A stretch of DNA of 64,000 nt from Mycobacterium kansasii ATCC 12478 (lineage in GTDB: Bacteria > Actinomycetota > Actinomycetes > Mycobacteriales > Mycobacteriaceae). The notes beneath the pieces were generated by a model, which was given only the letters and a program-made list of their open reading frames with translations, was not told the origin of the DNA and made no database searches. The translations under genes were made by a program, and so were the position numbers. This document shows, piece by piece, positions 51,075 to 60,232 of the stretch (its first letter is position 1; each line of letters starts with the position of its first letter). The stretch is from the NCBI RefSeq assembly GCF_000157895.3, contig NC_022654.1, positions 1 through 64,000 of the forward strand. The letters run 5' to 3'.

Positions 51075-54056
51075 GTGACCGAATCAGCGCAACTATTCAA
51101 AGGCGTCCACGACACCCCGGTCTACACCGACATCCTGTTCAAAAAGCCGCTGCGGCTCTGGGTGGCGGTCAGCCTCTACGGCGGCACCGCCCTCACTGTC
51201 GCCCTCACCATCCTCGCTCTGGATTCCGGGCACGCCCGCGCCATCTTGATCTACGGCCTGCTGCTCACCGCCGCCACCGCCGGGGCCGCGGCACTGATCC
51301 CCCGTCAGCGGCCCAACCTGCGCTTCCGCATTGTCAGCGCCTGGCGCGCCCTGCGCCCCACCCTGGCCAGCACCGCCAGCGACCCGCTGCTGACACCGCC
51401 GCGCACCGTCATCGGCAACCTGAGCTTCACCGCCCACGGTATCTACGCCCACTACCTGATCAGCGGATTGCCCTACTACCTGCAATCCACCAAACGCCGC
51501 ACCGGCGTGGCCGACAGTCACCAAGCCCTGGCCCGCGAAGTCCCCGCCGGCACCTGGGTATTCGGGCTCTCCGTACCCCAAAACCAGCGCCAGCTGCTCC
51601 GCGCCATGGTTGATGGTCACCGCGACAAGCCCGCTTGGGTCAACTCCTGCCAGCGGATGAAGCCCGTCCTCAAGAACCACCACCCCCGCACCCGCATCTA
51701 CTGGCTGGCCATGCCCGTCGACGCCGGCCGCGCCGGGCACAGCCCTGCAGGTCAAGCCGCCAAACTGCGCGACTGGGTAATCGGGCGCGACAAAGACTCC
51801 GACGACTCGGTGGCCGCCTACCAGCGCCTGGCCCACGACATCATCACCGCCATTCCCGAGCAGTTCGCGCCCCAACCGGTCAGTGCGGACATGATCGACT
51901 GGTTCTGGCGGCACAACGCTTGGCGCGGAGTGTTCAACAACCCCCTACCCCGCCGGGCTACCACAGACCAGCTCGACACCGCCGCGCTGCCCGCCGCGGT
52001 TTTCGACGACGGCGACCAACACCATCGCGGCGGCCGCCTCCTGCCGCTGCATCTCATCGCAGCCGGACTCGCCGCCGCTGCCATCGCGGCCGGCCTCCTG
52101 GTCGGACTCCCGCTAGCAGCCCCCCTCGCCGTCTTGTCCGCCGCGGCGCTGCTCGCGTGGACCGCCGGCCTGCGGCGCATCCCCTCGTGGAGCAAAACCC
52201 TGCGAGTCTCCAGTCCCGAAGGCGCGTATCCCGACAGCTACCAAGCGATCCTGCCAGTCGTCGACATGCCCAAGGCCGGCATCGTGTTCCCCGGATCAGA
52301 ATTTCTGCAAGCCCTCGACGACCTCGACACCGGCGCCACCTTCGACTTCGCCGTCAACCTCGTAACCGTAAGCCGCGAAATGGAATTCGTGCGCAACGAC
52401 CGCGCCAAAGGCAACATCGACGACCAATTCACCCAGCGCCGCGACGTCCGCAACGGCGACGCCGAACTCATCGCCACCTGGCGCCAACTCGCCGAATACA
52501 ACCGCCAGCTCGAAGCCAACATCGACGAACGGCCCCTACATGCCGCGTTCGTCATCGCAGTCGGCGCCCCCGATCAACACACCCTGGACTACAGCGTCAA
52601 ACGCCTCCGCGAAGAACTCACCCAATCTGGCCAAATCGCCATCCGCCACTACCGCGGCGCCCAAACCAAACTCTGGGCAGCCTTCAACCCCGCCGCCCCC
52701 GCCCACAAAACCACCATCGACCAATTCACCCAACCCACCACCACCAAAAAGTGGTCACGCTTCGTGCCGTTCACCTCATCCATGGTCGGCAACAGCACCG
52801 GAATCCTACTGGGATTCAACAGAAACAACGCCCTCAACAGCGCCGTGCTGCTCGACCTGCCCGCCGCCGCGCGTCGCAACCGCAACCCCTGCCTGGTGTG
52901 CAGCGGCGCGCTGGGCTACGGCAAATCCTATGCCGCCAAACGCATCACCCGCGGCGAAATCCAACGCGGCGCACAAGCATTCATCGTCGACCCCGGCACC
53001 GAGTGGGAAAAAGCCCTCGCCGATGTCGACAACAAAGCCGTCATCGACATGGCCGGCAACCAGTTCAGCTGCGACCCGCTGCGTGTCTTCCCCGCCGACG
53101 TCGCCGGCGGCTACTGGCTGGACTACATGGTTCCCATGATGAGCCTGGATGCGCGCAGCGTTGGAGTGCGCCGCCTACGCGCCATCCTGCAGGCCGACGT
53201 CGCTGCCGCGCTCGACATCACCAGCACCGCAGCGCTCATGAAATACATCAGCCACATCCAGGCCCCCTCGACTGGGCCCGACAATCGCGCCCCGCAAGTC
53301 GTCAGACTCGCCGACGACCTCGCCCCCATCCTTGCCGCCCTGCAATCGTGGGCCAGCCACGCCTTCACCCGAGCCATCTTCGACGACACGCTGCCCGTGC
53401 CCGACCTGGCCAGACTCGACGTCACGATCTGGCTCACCGGCAGCCTCGACCTGCCCACCGCCAAAGAGATGAACACCCCGCACCTCTACGAACAGCTCTC
53501 CGACCGCAAACGTGCCTCCGTGGCCATCTACGGCATGCTCGTGAGACTAGCCAGAGTGACATTTTTCGCCGATCCCACCCGGTTTGGGCTCATCGTCCTC
53601 GAAGAAGCCTCCGCCCTGCTCAACTCCCGCGCCGGCGCCGACGACGCACACCTGATCAGCCGCCAAGCTCGCAAGCACTACACAGGGTTGTTGATCATCA
53701 CCCAAAATCCCATCAAAGACCTCGCGCTCATGGGTGATGAGTTCATCACCCAGCAACTGATCATGCCGTTTGAAAACGAAGACCTGGCACGCCAAGTCGC
53801 CGCCAAAGTCGGCATCCGCCTCGACGACTACCCCGACATCGAAGAATTCTTCCTCGCTCAGCCCTCCCCGGATGAGATGCGCGACCCCACCGCCTTCGAC
53901 GAGGTTGACTCCGCCGCCGGCCCCAACCGCGGCGCGCGGCAAGGCTACGGATTCTTCGTCGACGAGTTCCGCCGCAAATCGCCCATCTGGGTAGCCACCG
54001 AACCCGACGCCGCCGTGCACGACGCCTACGACACCACCCCCGGGCGCGCGGCATGA
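51075..54056 (+). CDS. VirB4/TcpF-type conjugation ATPase with VirB3-like N-terminus
   Basis: A 993-residue protein. The first 110 residues carry two membrane helices (LWVAVSLYGGTALTVALTI, AILIYGLLLTAATAGAAALI) that resemble the small TcpE/VirB3 subunits, fused to the ATPase. A further hydrophobic pair is near 325-360. The ATPase core has Walker A SGALGYGKSYAAKR at about residue 612 and Walker B FGLIVLEEASALL near 838, with SRQARKHYTGLLIITQNP after it. VirB4 ATPases drive T4SS assembly and transfer. It overlaps the next gene by 4 bp. GTG start. Confidence 0.85.
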   Translation: MTESAQLFKGVHDTPVYTDILFKKPLRLWVAVSLYGGTALTVALTILALDSGHARAILIYGLLLTAATAGAAALIPRQRPNLRFRIVSAWRALRPTLASTASDPLLTPPRTVIGNLSFTAHGIYAHYLISGLPYYLQSTKRRTGVADSHQALAREVPAGTWVFGLSVPQNQRQLLRAMVDGHRDKPAWVNSCQRMKPVLKNHHPRTRIYWLAMPVDAGRAGHSPAGQAAKLRDWVIGRDKDSDDSVAAYQRLAHDIITAIPEQFAPQPVSADMIDWFWRHNAWRGVFNNPLPRRATTDQLDTAALPAAVFDDGDQHHRGGRLLPLHLIAAGLAAAAIAAGLLVGLPLAAPLAVLSAAALLAWTAGLRRIPSWSKTLRVSSPEGAYPDSYQAILPVVDMPKAGIVFPGSEFLQALDDLDTGATFDFAVNLVTVSREMEFVRNDRAKGNIDDQFTQRRDVRNGDAELIATWRQLAEYNRQLEANIDERPLHAAFVIAVGAPDQHTLDYSVKRLREELTQSGQIAIRHYRGAQTKLWAAFNPAAPAHKTTIDQFTQPTTTKKWSRFVPFTSSMVGNSTGILLGFNRNNALNSAVLLDLPAAARRNRNPCLVCSGALGYGKSYAAKRITRGEIQRGAQAFIVDPGTEWEKALADVDNKAVIDMAGNQFSCDPLRVFPADVAGGYWLDYMVPMMSLDARSVGVRRLRAILQADVAAALDITSTAALMKYISHIQAPSTGPDNRAPQVVRLADDLAPILAALQSWASHAFTRAIFDDTLPVPDLARLDVTIWLTGSLDLPTAKEMNTPHLYEQLSDRKRASVAIYGMLVRLARVTFFADPTRFGLIVLEEASALLNSRAGADDAHLISRQARKHYTGLLIITQNPIKDLALMGDEFITQQLIMPFENEDLARQVAAKVGIRLDDYPDIEEFFLAQPSPDEMRDPTAFDEVDSAAGPNRGARQGYGFFVDEFRRKSPIWVATEPDAAVHDAYDTTPGRAA

Positions 54057-56122
54057 CCACCCCGCCAACAACATTCGGCCAGCGCGCCGCCGAATACCTC
54101 GGCTACCAGATGGCCACCCGCCCACGCCTGCGGCGCGTCACCACCTTCTGGTTCATCACCCACACCCTGGCCGCCGCCGCGATCGGAGCCGCCCCGCCCG
54201 CGGCCGCCTCCACCCTGGCCGGTGCACTGAACTGGACCGGGGTCACCGACAGCCACGGCGTCCCCGTGGGCAACTACTACCTGTCCGTGGTCAGCACCAC
54301 CGAAGCCATCACCAAAGCAGGACCTGGCCTCAGCTGGGACCCGTCGAGCTGGGCCCGCTGGCTGGCCAACGCCGTCACCACCGGCATGACCCATGAAGGC
54401 GTGATCGAACTGCTGCAAGCCCAAGCCGGCATCTACATCTTCATGATCGCCATGTCGCTGTGGCTGCTGCGGTTCGCCATGTCCAACACGTGGCTGGTGT
54501 GGCTGGCCACCTGGTTTCGGCCGGTCTTCGAGACAATCCGGGTGATCCTTGCCGACCTGTGGGTCTTCCCCATCTGCCTACTGCTCGGTGTCTCAGTCGG
54601 CGCCTTCCACATCCTGTGGCATGGTCGCAAAGGCTTCGGCGCCGGAATCATGGTGTCCACCATCGCCGTTGGCATCCTGGGCATCGTGCTCACCCGCGAC
54701 CCGCTGTCCGACCTCTACAGCGAAAACGGGCTACTGACCCAAGGACGCAACCTCGGCTTCAGCATCTCCCAAGCAGCCTTCGCCAACGGCACCATCACTA
54801 GCGGCGGCGGCCAGGCCCAGCTCCAACACCTCACCGGCCTCATCGCCGACACCACCTTGCGAATGCCGTTACAGCTGATGAACTTCGGCACCACCGTCGA
54901 TAACATCGGCACCTGCGGTGGCGCCTACACCGCCGCCATGCTCACCCCACCCAACGCCGGCGACCTCGCAGCACCCGCCCACGCCATGGCCTCCTGCGGC
55001 GCACCCCAAGCCCTGTCCTTCGCCCAACACCTCAGCGGCGCCAACCTCGCCCTGGGCGCCTGCTACGGCCTCCTGGGCGCAGTCTTCGCGTTCTTCGTCT
55101 GCTACGTCACCTACAGCTACGTCATGGTATGCTGCGCGGCCTTCGTCAACGCCCTGATGTCCATCGTGGCCGCCGCACCCGCCATGATCCACGGCCACCC
55201 GCGCCGGCGCGCCGCGCGGCGCATCACCATGTTCTTCAAACACGCCGCCCTGGTATTCGCCTACACCACCTACATCTCCATCGCGGCCATGATCGTGCTC
55301 AAAATGGGCGCCCGCGGCGGCTACGCCGACCAGGTCGGCATGACCCACCCACTCGCGCGGCTATTCATGATCGCCATCATCTCCGCCGTCGCCATCGGCG
55401 TGTTCTGGTGGCTCAAACGCGAACTCGGCGATCACACCCGCCAAGATTTCACCCACACCATCAGTGAACTCGTCCACCGCGGCCGCGAAGGATACCAACG
55501 CGGACAAGACGCCTACGACCGAGCCAAAGACCTCAACTCGCGCGCACCATGGGCCAAAAAACCCGACGACGACTCCTCCGATACCCCCGACGAGCCCGAC
55601 CAGCCCCTCACCGGCCCCCCAGTCAACGGCCGCCCCCCCGGCGGACGCCCACCCTCACCCGGGCGCGCCTCTCAACAAACCCCAGCACCACAGGCCCCCG
55701 CCGCTGACGTGGCGGCCTCCTCCACCGCCGGCGGGACTGCGGCCGCCGCCGATGGTGCCATGATGGCCGGTGAGGCCGCCACCGCCGTCGTGGCACCCGA
55801 AGCCGTCGCTGCGGCCGCCGTCGCCGGTCACGTCGCTCAGCGCCGCCACCGCGACCACAGCTCTACTGGCGCACAGCAACCCAACCCCCCGGCCGGCGCC
55901 CCCAACTCTTCGCCCCAAGGTGGTCCCGCCGCGCCTGCCGGCGCCCAACCAGCGCCAACCCCAGCCCCCGGCCGGGGCGGCAGCCCCGAGCGCCCCACGC
56001 ACCAGCGCGCCAACCCAGCCTCTCCGCCACACCAGCCGCAGCGCCCCAGTACGCGCCCACAGCCCGACAGAGTCGACGTCGACGAGGACAGCACCCCTGT
56101 CAAGGGCCGTCCCACACATTGA
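54053..56122 (+). CDS. VirB6/TrbL-like polytopic T4SS protein
   Basis: A 689-residue protein. The N-terminal 470 residues contain about six to eight membrane helices, including FETIRVILADLWVFPICLLL and the pair CYGLLGAVFAFFVCYVTYSY and MVCCAAFVNALMSIVAAAPA, as in VirB6/TrbL channel proteins. The C-terminal 200 residues are Pro/Ala-rich and unstructured with repeated PPGG and PQPAP-type segments. It starts in an ATGA overlap with the VirB4 gene and ends 34 bp before the convergent ESX genes. Confidence 0.75.
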   Translation: MTTPPTTFGQRAAEYLGYQMATRPRLRRVTTFWFITHTLAAAAIGAAPPAAASTLAGALNWTGVTDSHGVPVGNYYLSVVSTTEAITKAGPGLSWDPSSWARWLANAVTTGMTHEGVIELLQAQAGIYIFMIAMSLWLLRFAMSNTWLVWLATWFRPVFETIRVILADLWVFPICLLLGVSVGAFHILWHGRKGFGAGIMVSTIAVGILGIVLTRDPLSDLYSENGLLTQGRNLGFSISQAAFANGTITSGGGQAQLQHLTGLIADTTLRMPLQLMNFGTTVDNIGTCGGAYTAAMLTPPNAGDLAAPAHAMASCGAPQALSFAQHLSGANLALGACYGLLGAVFAFFVCYVTYSYVMVCCAAFVNALMSIVAAAPAMIHGHPRRRAARRITMFFKHAALVFAYTTYISIAAMIVLKMGARGGYADQVGMTHPLARLFMIAIISAVAIGVFWWLKRELGDHTRQDFTHTISELVHRGREGYQRGQDAYDRAKDLNSRAPWAKKPDDDSSDTPDEPDQPLTGPPVNGRPPGGRPPSPGRASQQTPAPQAPAADVAASSTAGGTAAAADGAMMAGEAATAVVAPEAVAAAAVAGHVAQRRHRDHSSTGAQQPNPPAGAPNSSPQGGPAAPAGAQPAPTPAPGRGGSPERPTHQRANPASPPHQPQRPSTRPQPDRVDVDEDSTPVKGRPTH

Positions 56123-56155
56123 CGAGAGACCGAAAGCGCTTGTGGCGCAGCCGAT

Positions 56156-56377
56156 CTAGTATGAGGCGGTGAGCGCGTGCTCGAGCGTGGCTTGCCACTC
56201 GCCCATACCCGCCGACGACCACGGCTCGTCGACCTTGAATCCGGTGGCCGCGATCGCCCCGTTGATCGCCCGCCACTCATCCTCGGTCGGGGAGCTCACA
56301 CCCCGTAGTTTTTGGCGCTCCTGGAGAATCTTCTTAAGCGCATACAGAATCATTCCAGCTTGCTCCACATAGTCCAT
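56156..56377 (-). CDS. Small hypothetical protein at the end of the ESX operon
   Basis: A 73-residue soluble helical protein (MDYVEQAGMILYALKKILQE, then SPTEDEWRAINGAIAATGF). ATG 56377 was chosen; the reading frame extends further upstream without a ribosome site. No family recognised. It is the last gene of the converging ESX side. Confidence 0.5.
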   Translation of the reverse strand: MDYVEQAGMILYALKKILQERQKLRGVSSPTEDEWRAINGAIAATGFKVDEPWSSAGMGEWQATLEHALTASY

Positions 56378-56450
56378 ATCGGTGGAGTGTAAAGCCGTTT
56401 CACCGTAGCGCAACGAGCAGACGAGCACTGCTGCCCTGGGTTGATGTGGA

Positions 56451-56777
56451 TCAACTGGCCGCAGCGACCCTGCCCGCCCGCCCGAGTCCTTCGGCGGCTT
56501 GGCGGTGCAGCCCGGCGGCGTAGGTGACCCTGGCAGCGATCTCTTCGTGAGGCAGATCAAGGTCTTCTTCGCTCAGGCCGAATTCGCGCAGCTCGGCCAG
56601 CAGGTCGCTGCGCTGTTGAGCTGAGCGGATTTCTTGTACGCGCTGTTGCTCGCGTGCATTCTTGGCTACCCATGCCTCGTCGACGATGACATAGATAAGG
56701 CGGCAAAGCAGGTAAAGCAGCCCGATCATCACGAGGATCGCCACGAACAGCGCCATCATCTGGTCTGAATCGTTCAT
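56451..56777 (-). CDS. Small membrane protein after eccA
   Basis: A 108-residue protein with one N-terminal membrane helix (MMALFVAILVMIGLLYLLCR) and a charged helical cytoplasmic tail rich in Arg/Gln/Glu. ATG 56777 is 8 bp after the eccA stop, so it is co-transcribed. It is not a recognised ESX component. Confidence 0.6.
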   Translation of the reverse strand: MNDSDQMMALFVAILVMIGLLYLLCRLIYVIVDEAWVAKNAREQQRVQEIRSAQQRSDLLAELREFGLSEEDLDLPHEEIAARVTYAAGLHRQAAEGLGRAGRVAAAS

Positions 56778-56784
56778 AACTTGC

Positions 56785-58617
56785 CTATTCTGAACGCTTT
56801 TCGGAGACCGCCGCCCGCAGTCCTTCGGCCAAGTCTTCGCGGGTGAGCTCCCGCAGGCGCTGCAGCTGCGCGTCGGTGACTTCGACGTCGTCGCTGGCCA
56901 GCAGCTCATCAAGCTCGGTGGTATCCAGGCGGTCGTTGCGGTGATCGCGGGCCTTTTCCACCACGTTGCGCACAAACCCGGCGTTGCCCAATACGTCTAT
57001 GCCGCGGATCAAATCGCCTTCAGCGGTGAGACTTTCATCGGCATAGAACTTCTCGAAGTCTGGGCGCAGGACTTCAACGGCCTCATCGGTGGTCACGTCC
57101 TCATCTTCAGCCGCCATCAGCTTGGTCAGTTCGATCAACTCTGGCGGGGTGTAGCTGTGGAACTCGATCACGGTCGAAAACCGTCGTCGCAGACCTTGAT
57201 TCACCTCTAGCATTCGCTCGGTGGCTTTGGCGTAGCCTGCCCCGAACACCACCAGTTCGTCGCGGTGATTCTCCATATACAGCAGCAGTGTGTTGATGAT
57301 CGCGTTGCCGTAGGGGTCGCCGGTGGAGTAGCCGCGTTCATGCAGGGTGTGCATCTCGTCGAAGAACACCGCCCCACCGAGGGCTTCTTCGAGCATCTCT
57401 TCGGTGTTCTTTTCCGCATCAGCCATGTAGCGGCCCAGCAGTTTGGCGCGGCTGGTCTCCACCACCAGCGGTTTGCGCAGCACCTTCAGCCCGCACAGCT
57501 GCTTGGTGAAAGCCCGTGCCACAGAGGTCTTTCCGGTTCCGGGCGGGCCCAGCAGCAGGGTGTGTCGAGAGGTGACCGGCACCCGCAACCCGACCTTGGT
57601 GCGGGCCAGGTTGACCTTCGTGGTCGAGCGGATGCGTTTGATTTCTCGTTTGGCCGTCTCCATGCCCAGCATGGCGTCCAGCTCGGCTTGCCCCTCGGCC
57701 AGATACTGCGAGGCCTTTTCGGCGTCGCGGGCCGTTTCGGCCTCTAGTCGGCTCGGGGCGCTCGCGGGGTCCCACGGGTCGGTGCGGGCCTCGATGGTTT
57801 CTGGGTCGGTGAGCACCAGGCGCCGGCTCGGGTCGTCCATCGCTTCACGGGCGGGGGCGAATTTCGGGTCGCGGGAATAGACGCGGCGCAGCAGTTGGGC
57901 GGCCTCGTCCTCGCGGCCCAAGTGACGAAGACACATCGCTTGGGTGTAGAGGATCACCGTGGCCGCCGGTGGTACGCGGTCATCGCGGGCAGCTTTGTCG
58001 CCGCGGCGAAACGCATCCTCGAATACCCCCAGCGACGCTAGCGCTGTGGTGGCCATCGCGGTGGCCGCGCATTCGTATTCGGGCCGATACCAACGTTTGT
58101 CGATCGGGAACAGGCCCAACACATCGCTCCAGCGTTGGGTGCGGAAATGCAACAGCCCGCAGGCGTAGGTGTGCATGTCGGCGTCAAACGGATCGGTCGG
58201 CTTGGTCGCCGAGCTCAGCAGCTCGTGGGCTTGGCTGTAGTTGGCTTCCCGGATCAACACGGTCGCGTATGCGCAACGCAGGGCATCCACTGAGCCGATC
58301 GGCAACTGCAAAAACAGGCCGTCGAACACCAGCGGGCGAAAGTCTGCGCCCAGCACCCCTAGCCGGCGGATCTCCCGGCCGAAGGTTTCTGCGGCTGCCC
58401 AGCCTCCGGCCAGTACTTCCACGCTGTCTTCACCGGCGAGCACCCGGCCCATCCAGCCGTCACATACGCCCGGGTCGGCCTGGGTGACCGTGCGGAACAT
58501 GTCGGCGGCCACCTGCCGGTTATGGCTGGGCACCAGACCGTCCACGCCGATGCCCGATGCCAACAGGCCGCGGCGAAAGGCGCTGCGAGCCGGGGATTCT
58601 GCCTCAATACCTGTCAT
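56785..58617 (-). CDS. eccA: EccA, AAA+ ATPase of the type VII secretion system
   Basis: A 610-residue protein. Residues 1-290 are TPR-like helical repeats; the C-terminal part is a CbxX/CfqX-type AAA+ domain with Walker A LLLGPPGTGKTSVARAF (about residue 355) and Walker B GGAVFFDEMHTL (about 415). EccA is the cytosolic ATPase thought to act on PE/PPE or Esx substrates and their EspG chaperone. It is 22 bp after eccE. Neither eccB, eccC nor substrate genes are in the window; they should lie to the right. Confidence 0.93.
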   Translation of the reverse strand: MTGIEAESPARSAFRRGLLASGIGVDGLVPSHNRQVAADMFRTVTQADPGVCDGWMGRVLAGEDSVEVLAGGWAAAETFGREIRRLGVLGADFRPLVFDGLFLQLPIGSVDALRCAYATVLIREANYSQAHELLSSATKPTDPFDADMHTYACGLLHFRTQRWSDVLGLFPIDKRWYRPEYECAATAMATTALASLGVFEDAFRRGDKAARDDRVPPAATVILYTQAMCLRHLGREDEAAQLLRRVYSRDPKFAPAREAMDDPSRRLVLTDPETIEARTDPWDPASAPSRLEAETARDAEKASQYLAEGQAELDAMLGMETAKREIKRIRSTTKVNLARTKVGLRVPVTSRHTLLLGPPGTGKTSVARAFTKQLCGLKVLRKPLVVETSRAKLLGRYMADAEKNTEEMLEEALGGAVFFDEMHTLHERGYSTGDPYGNAIINTLLLYMENHRDELVVFGAGYAKATERMLEVNQGLRRRFSTVIEFHSYTPPELIELTKLMAAEDEDVTTDEAVEVLRPDFEKFYADESLTAEGDLIRGIDVLGNAGFVRNVVEKARDHRNDRLDTTELDELLASDDVEVTDAQLQRLRELTREDLAEGLRAAVSEKRSE

Positions 58618-58639
58618 GATCAGCTACGAATCTAACCGG

Positions 58640-60232
58640 TTAGGCGGCCCGCCGGGGGCCGCCCTCGAGCAAGCGGCGCTCATAATCGAGGTTGATCCGG
58701 AGCCGATGCTGAAACGCCCACGTGCGGATCACCGCCGCACCCGGGCCTTCCTGTTCGATATGGATGTCAGCGCCGCTGGCCGACCGTTTGTCCACGGTGC
58801 GCACCGTGACGGCCGCCCCCGCGGGCACCGAGCCCGCCACCTCGTCGTAGACGATCACATACGGGTACTGCGAGGCCGGCAACTGCTCGACCAGCCCGGC
58901 GGTGTCGATCACCTGCAACCCGGCCGCAATGACCTGGCGCCACCGCCCGGGCCGCTGCGTGCAGACCAGCACCTGGTACCCGGTTGCGGCCGCACGCAAC
59001 GACACCTGCACCAGCAAGGCGAACTCGCCGCAGATTGTCACGGTGGCCAGCTCGGTCGGATCACTGAGGTCGACCAGCAGCGGGTGACCGCTGGGAAGCG
59101 TGCCAACGATGATGCCCGTCGCGCCGATCGGTACCGCCACCTTTTCGTTGGCCGCCAGTTCGCGCGCCGGCACCGCCAGCCCGCCATTGCCCGCGCTCAA
59201 CAGCCCGGCCCGCAGCCCGGCGTCATGACGACCCACAAACGGGTTCAGCCCGGTCAGCGGCGGCTCAGCCAGCGGCCCGCCGCTGTGATAGCGCACCATC
59301 ACCCCCACGGCCGTAGCGCCGGTATCGGCGCGGCGCACCTGGATCGACACCACCGTGGCAGCGGTCTCCGGCGCCCACAGCCGGTCAATCGTGGTGCTCG
59401 AAATGTCGCGTGGCGACATCCAATAGGTCTGCACGTAACCGCCGGCGTGACGCAGCCGGCTCCACCCTGGCGTCAATCCGTTCGGGTCGATCCCGGCCAG
59501 CAGCGCCTCATCGGCCGAGCGGATCTGGGCCGCGGTCAACACCCGCGCCGGGATACGCAGGCTGGTCAGTTCTGCGGCCAGCCATTCGGCGGCCGCGCTC
59601 ATCGTGGCCGCCACCGACTCGCGCCACACGATCGCCCGCGCACTGGCCAGCGCGTCCAGGCGCACGACCAGCCAGGTGCGGCGCTGCCCGACCGCGGGAT
59701 GATCACCCACCGCCCCTGAATACACCGGGGCATACGGGTGGTGGCTTTTGGATGCCCGGCGCACCCCCGCGCTGACGATGTCGATGCCTTCTAAGGTGAC
59801 ATCGAACTGCTCCAGCCCGGCGGCCACCGCCTCAAGCGGCAGCTTCGTCATCGACTCGACCCGGGAATAATCGAGCGCCGAGGGACTGTGTGGTGGCCCA
59901 TCGACGGCCACCACCGCTACCAAATGTGGCCCCACAGCACGGATTCCGACCCGCCCTGAGCCGAAGTGGCGCTCGTAGTCGGCCAGCTCACCGCCCGGCA
60001 GATCAGCTACGTGCCGTTTGCTCACCGATCGCCACGCCAGCGTCAACAGTGCTGCACCGCGCCAACGCAGCAACGCCAGCAGCGACACCACAAGGGCGAG
60101 CGCGGCGCCGGCCCACCAGCCCGGGCGGCCCGCCACGGCCGCCCCGGTGGCCACTAATGCGACGTCGACGACGAACAGCGCCACCAGGCGCGGCCAGCCG
60201 GCCGCCACGCTTAACGGAAAGGTCGTCCTCAT
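58640..60232 (-). CDS. eccE: EccE, type VII secretion membrane component
   Basis: A 530-residue protein with two N-terminal membrane helices (LVALFVVDVALVATGAAVAG, WWAGAALALVVSLLALLRW) and a large cytoplasmic domain with TYWMSPRDIS-like VQTYWMSPRDIS. It is the EccE subunit of the inner membrane ESX complex. It starts in an ATGA overlap with the mycP stop; the ATG at 60232 is supported by this and by family length. Confidence 0.9.
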   Translation of the reverse strand: MRTTFPLSVAAGWPRLVALFVVDVALVATGAAVAGRPGWWAGAALALVVSLLALLRWRGAALLTLAWRSVSKRHVADLPGGELADYERHFGSGRVGIRAVGPHLVAVVAVDGPPHSPSALDYSRVESMTKLPLEAVAAGLEQFDVTLEGIDIVSAGVRRASKSHHPYAPVYSGAVGDHPAVGQRRTWLVVRLDALASARAIVWRESVAATMSAAAEWLAAELTSLRIPARVLTAAQIRSADEALLAGIDPNGLTPGWSRLRHAGGYVQTYWMSPRDISSTTIDRLWAPETAATVVSIQVRRADTGATAVGVMVRYHSGGPLAEPPLTGLNPFVGRHDAGLRAGLLSAGNGGLAVPARELAANEKVAVPIGATGIIVGTLPSGHPLLVDLSDPTELATVTICGEFALLVQVSLRAAATGYQVLVCTQRPGRWRQVIAAGLQVIDTAGLVEQLPASQYPYVIVYDEVAGSVPAGAAVTVRTVDKRSASGADIHIEQEGPGAAVIRTWAFQHRLRINLDYERRLLEGGPRRAA

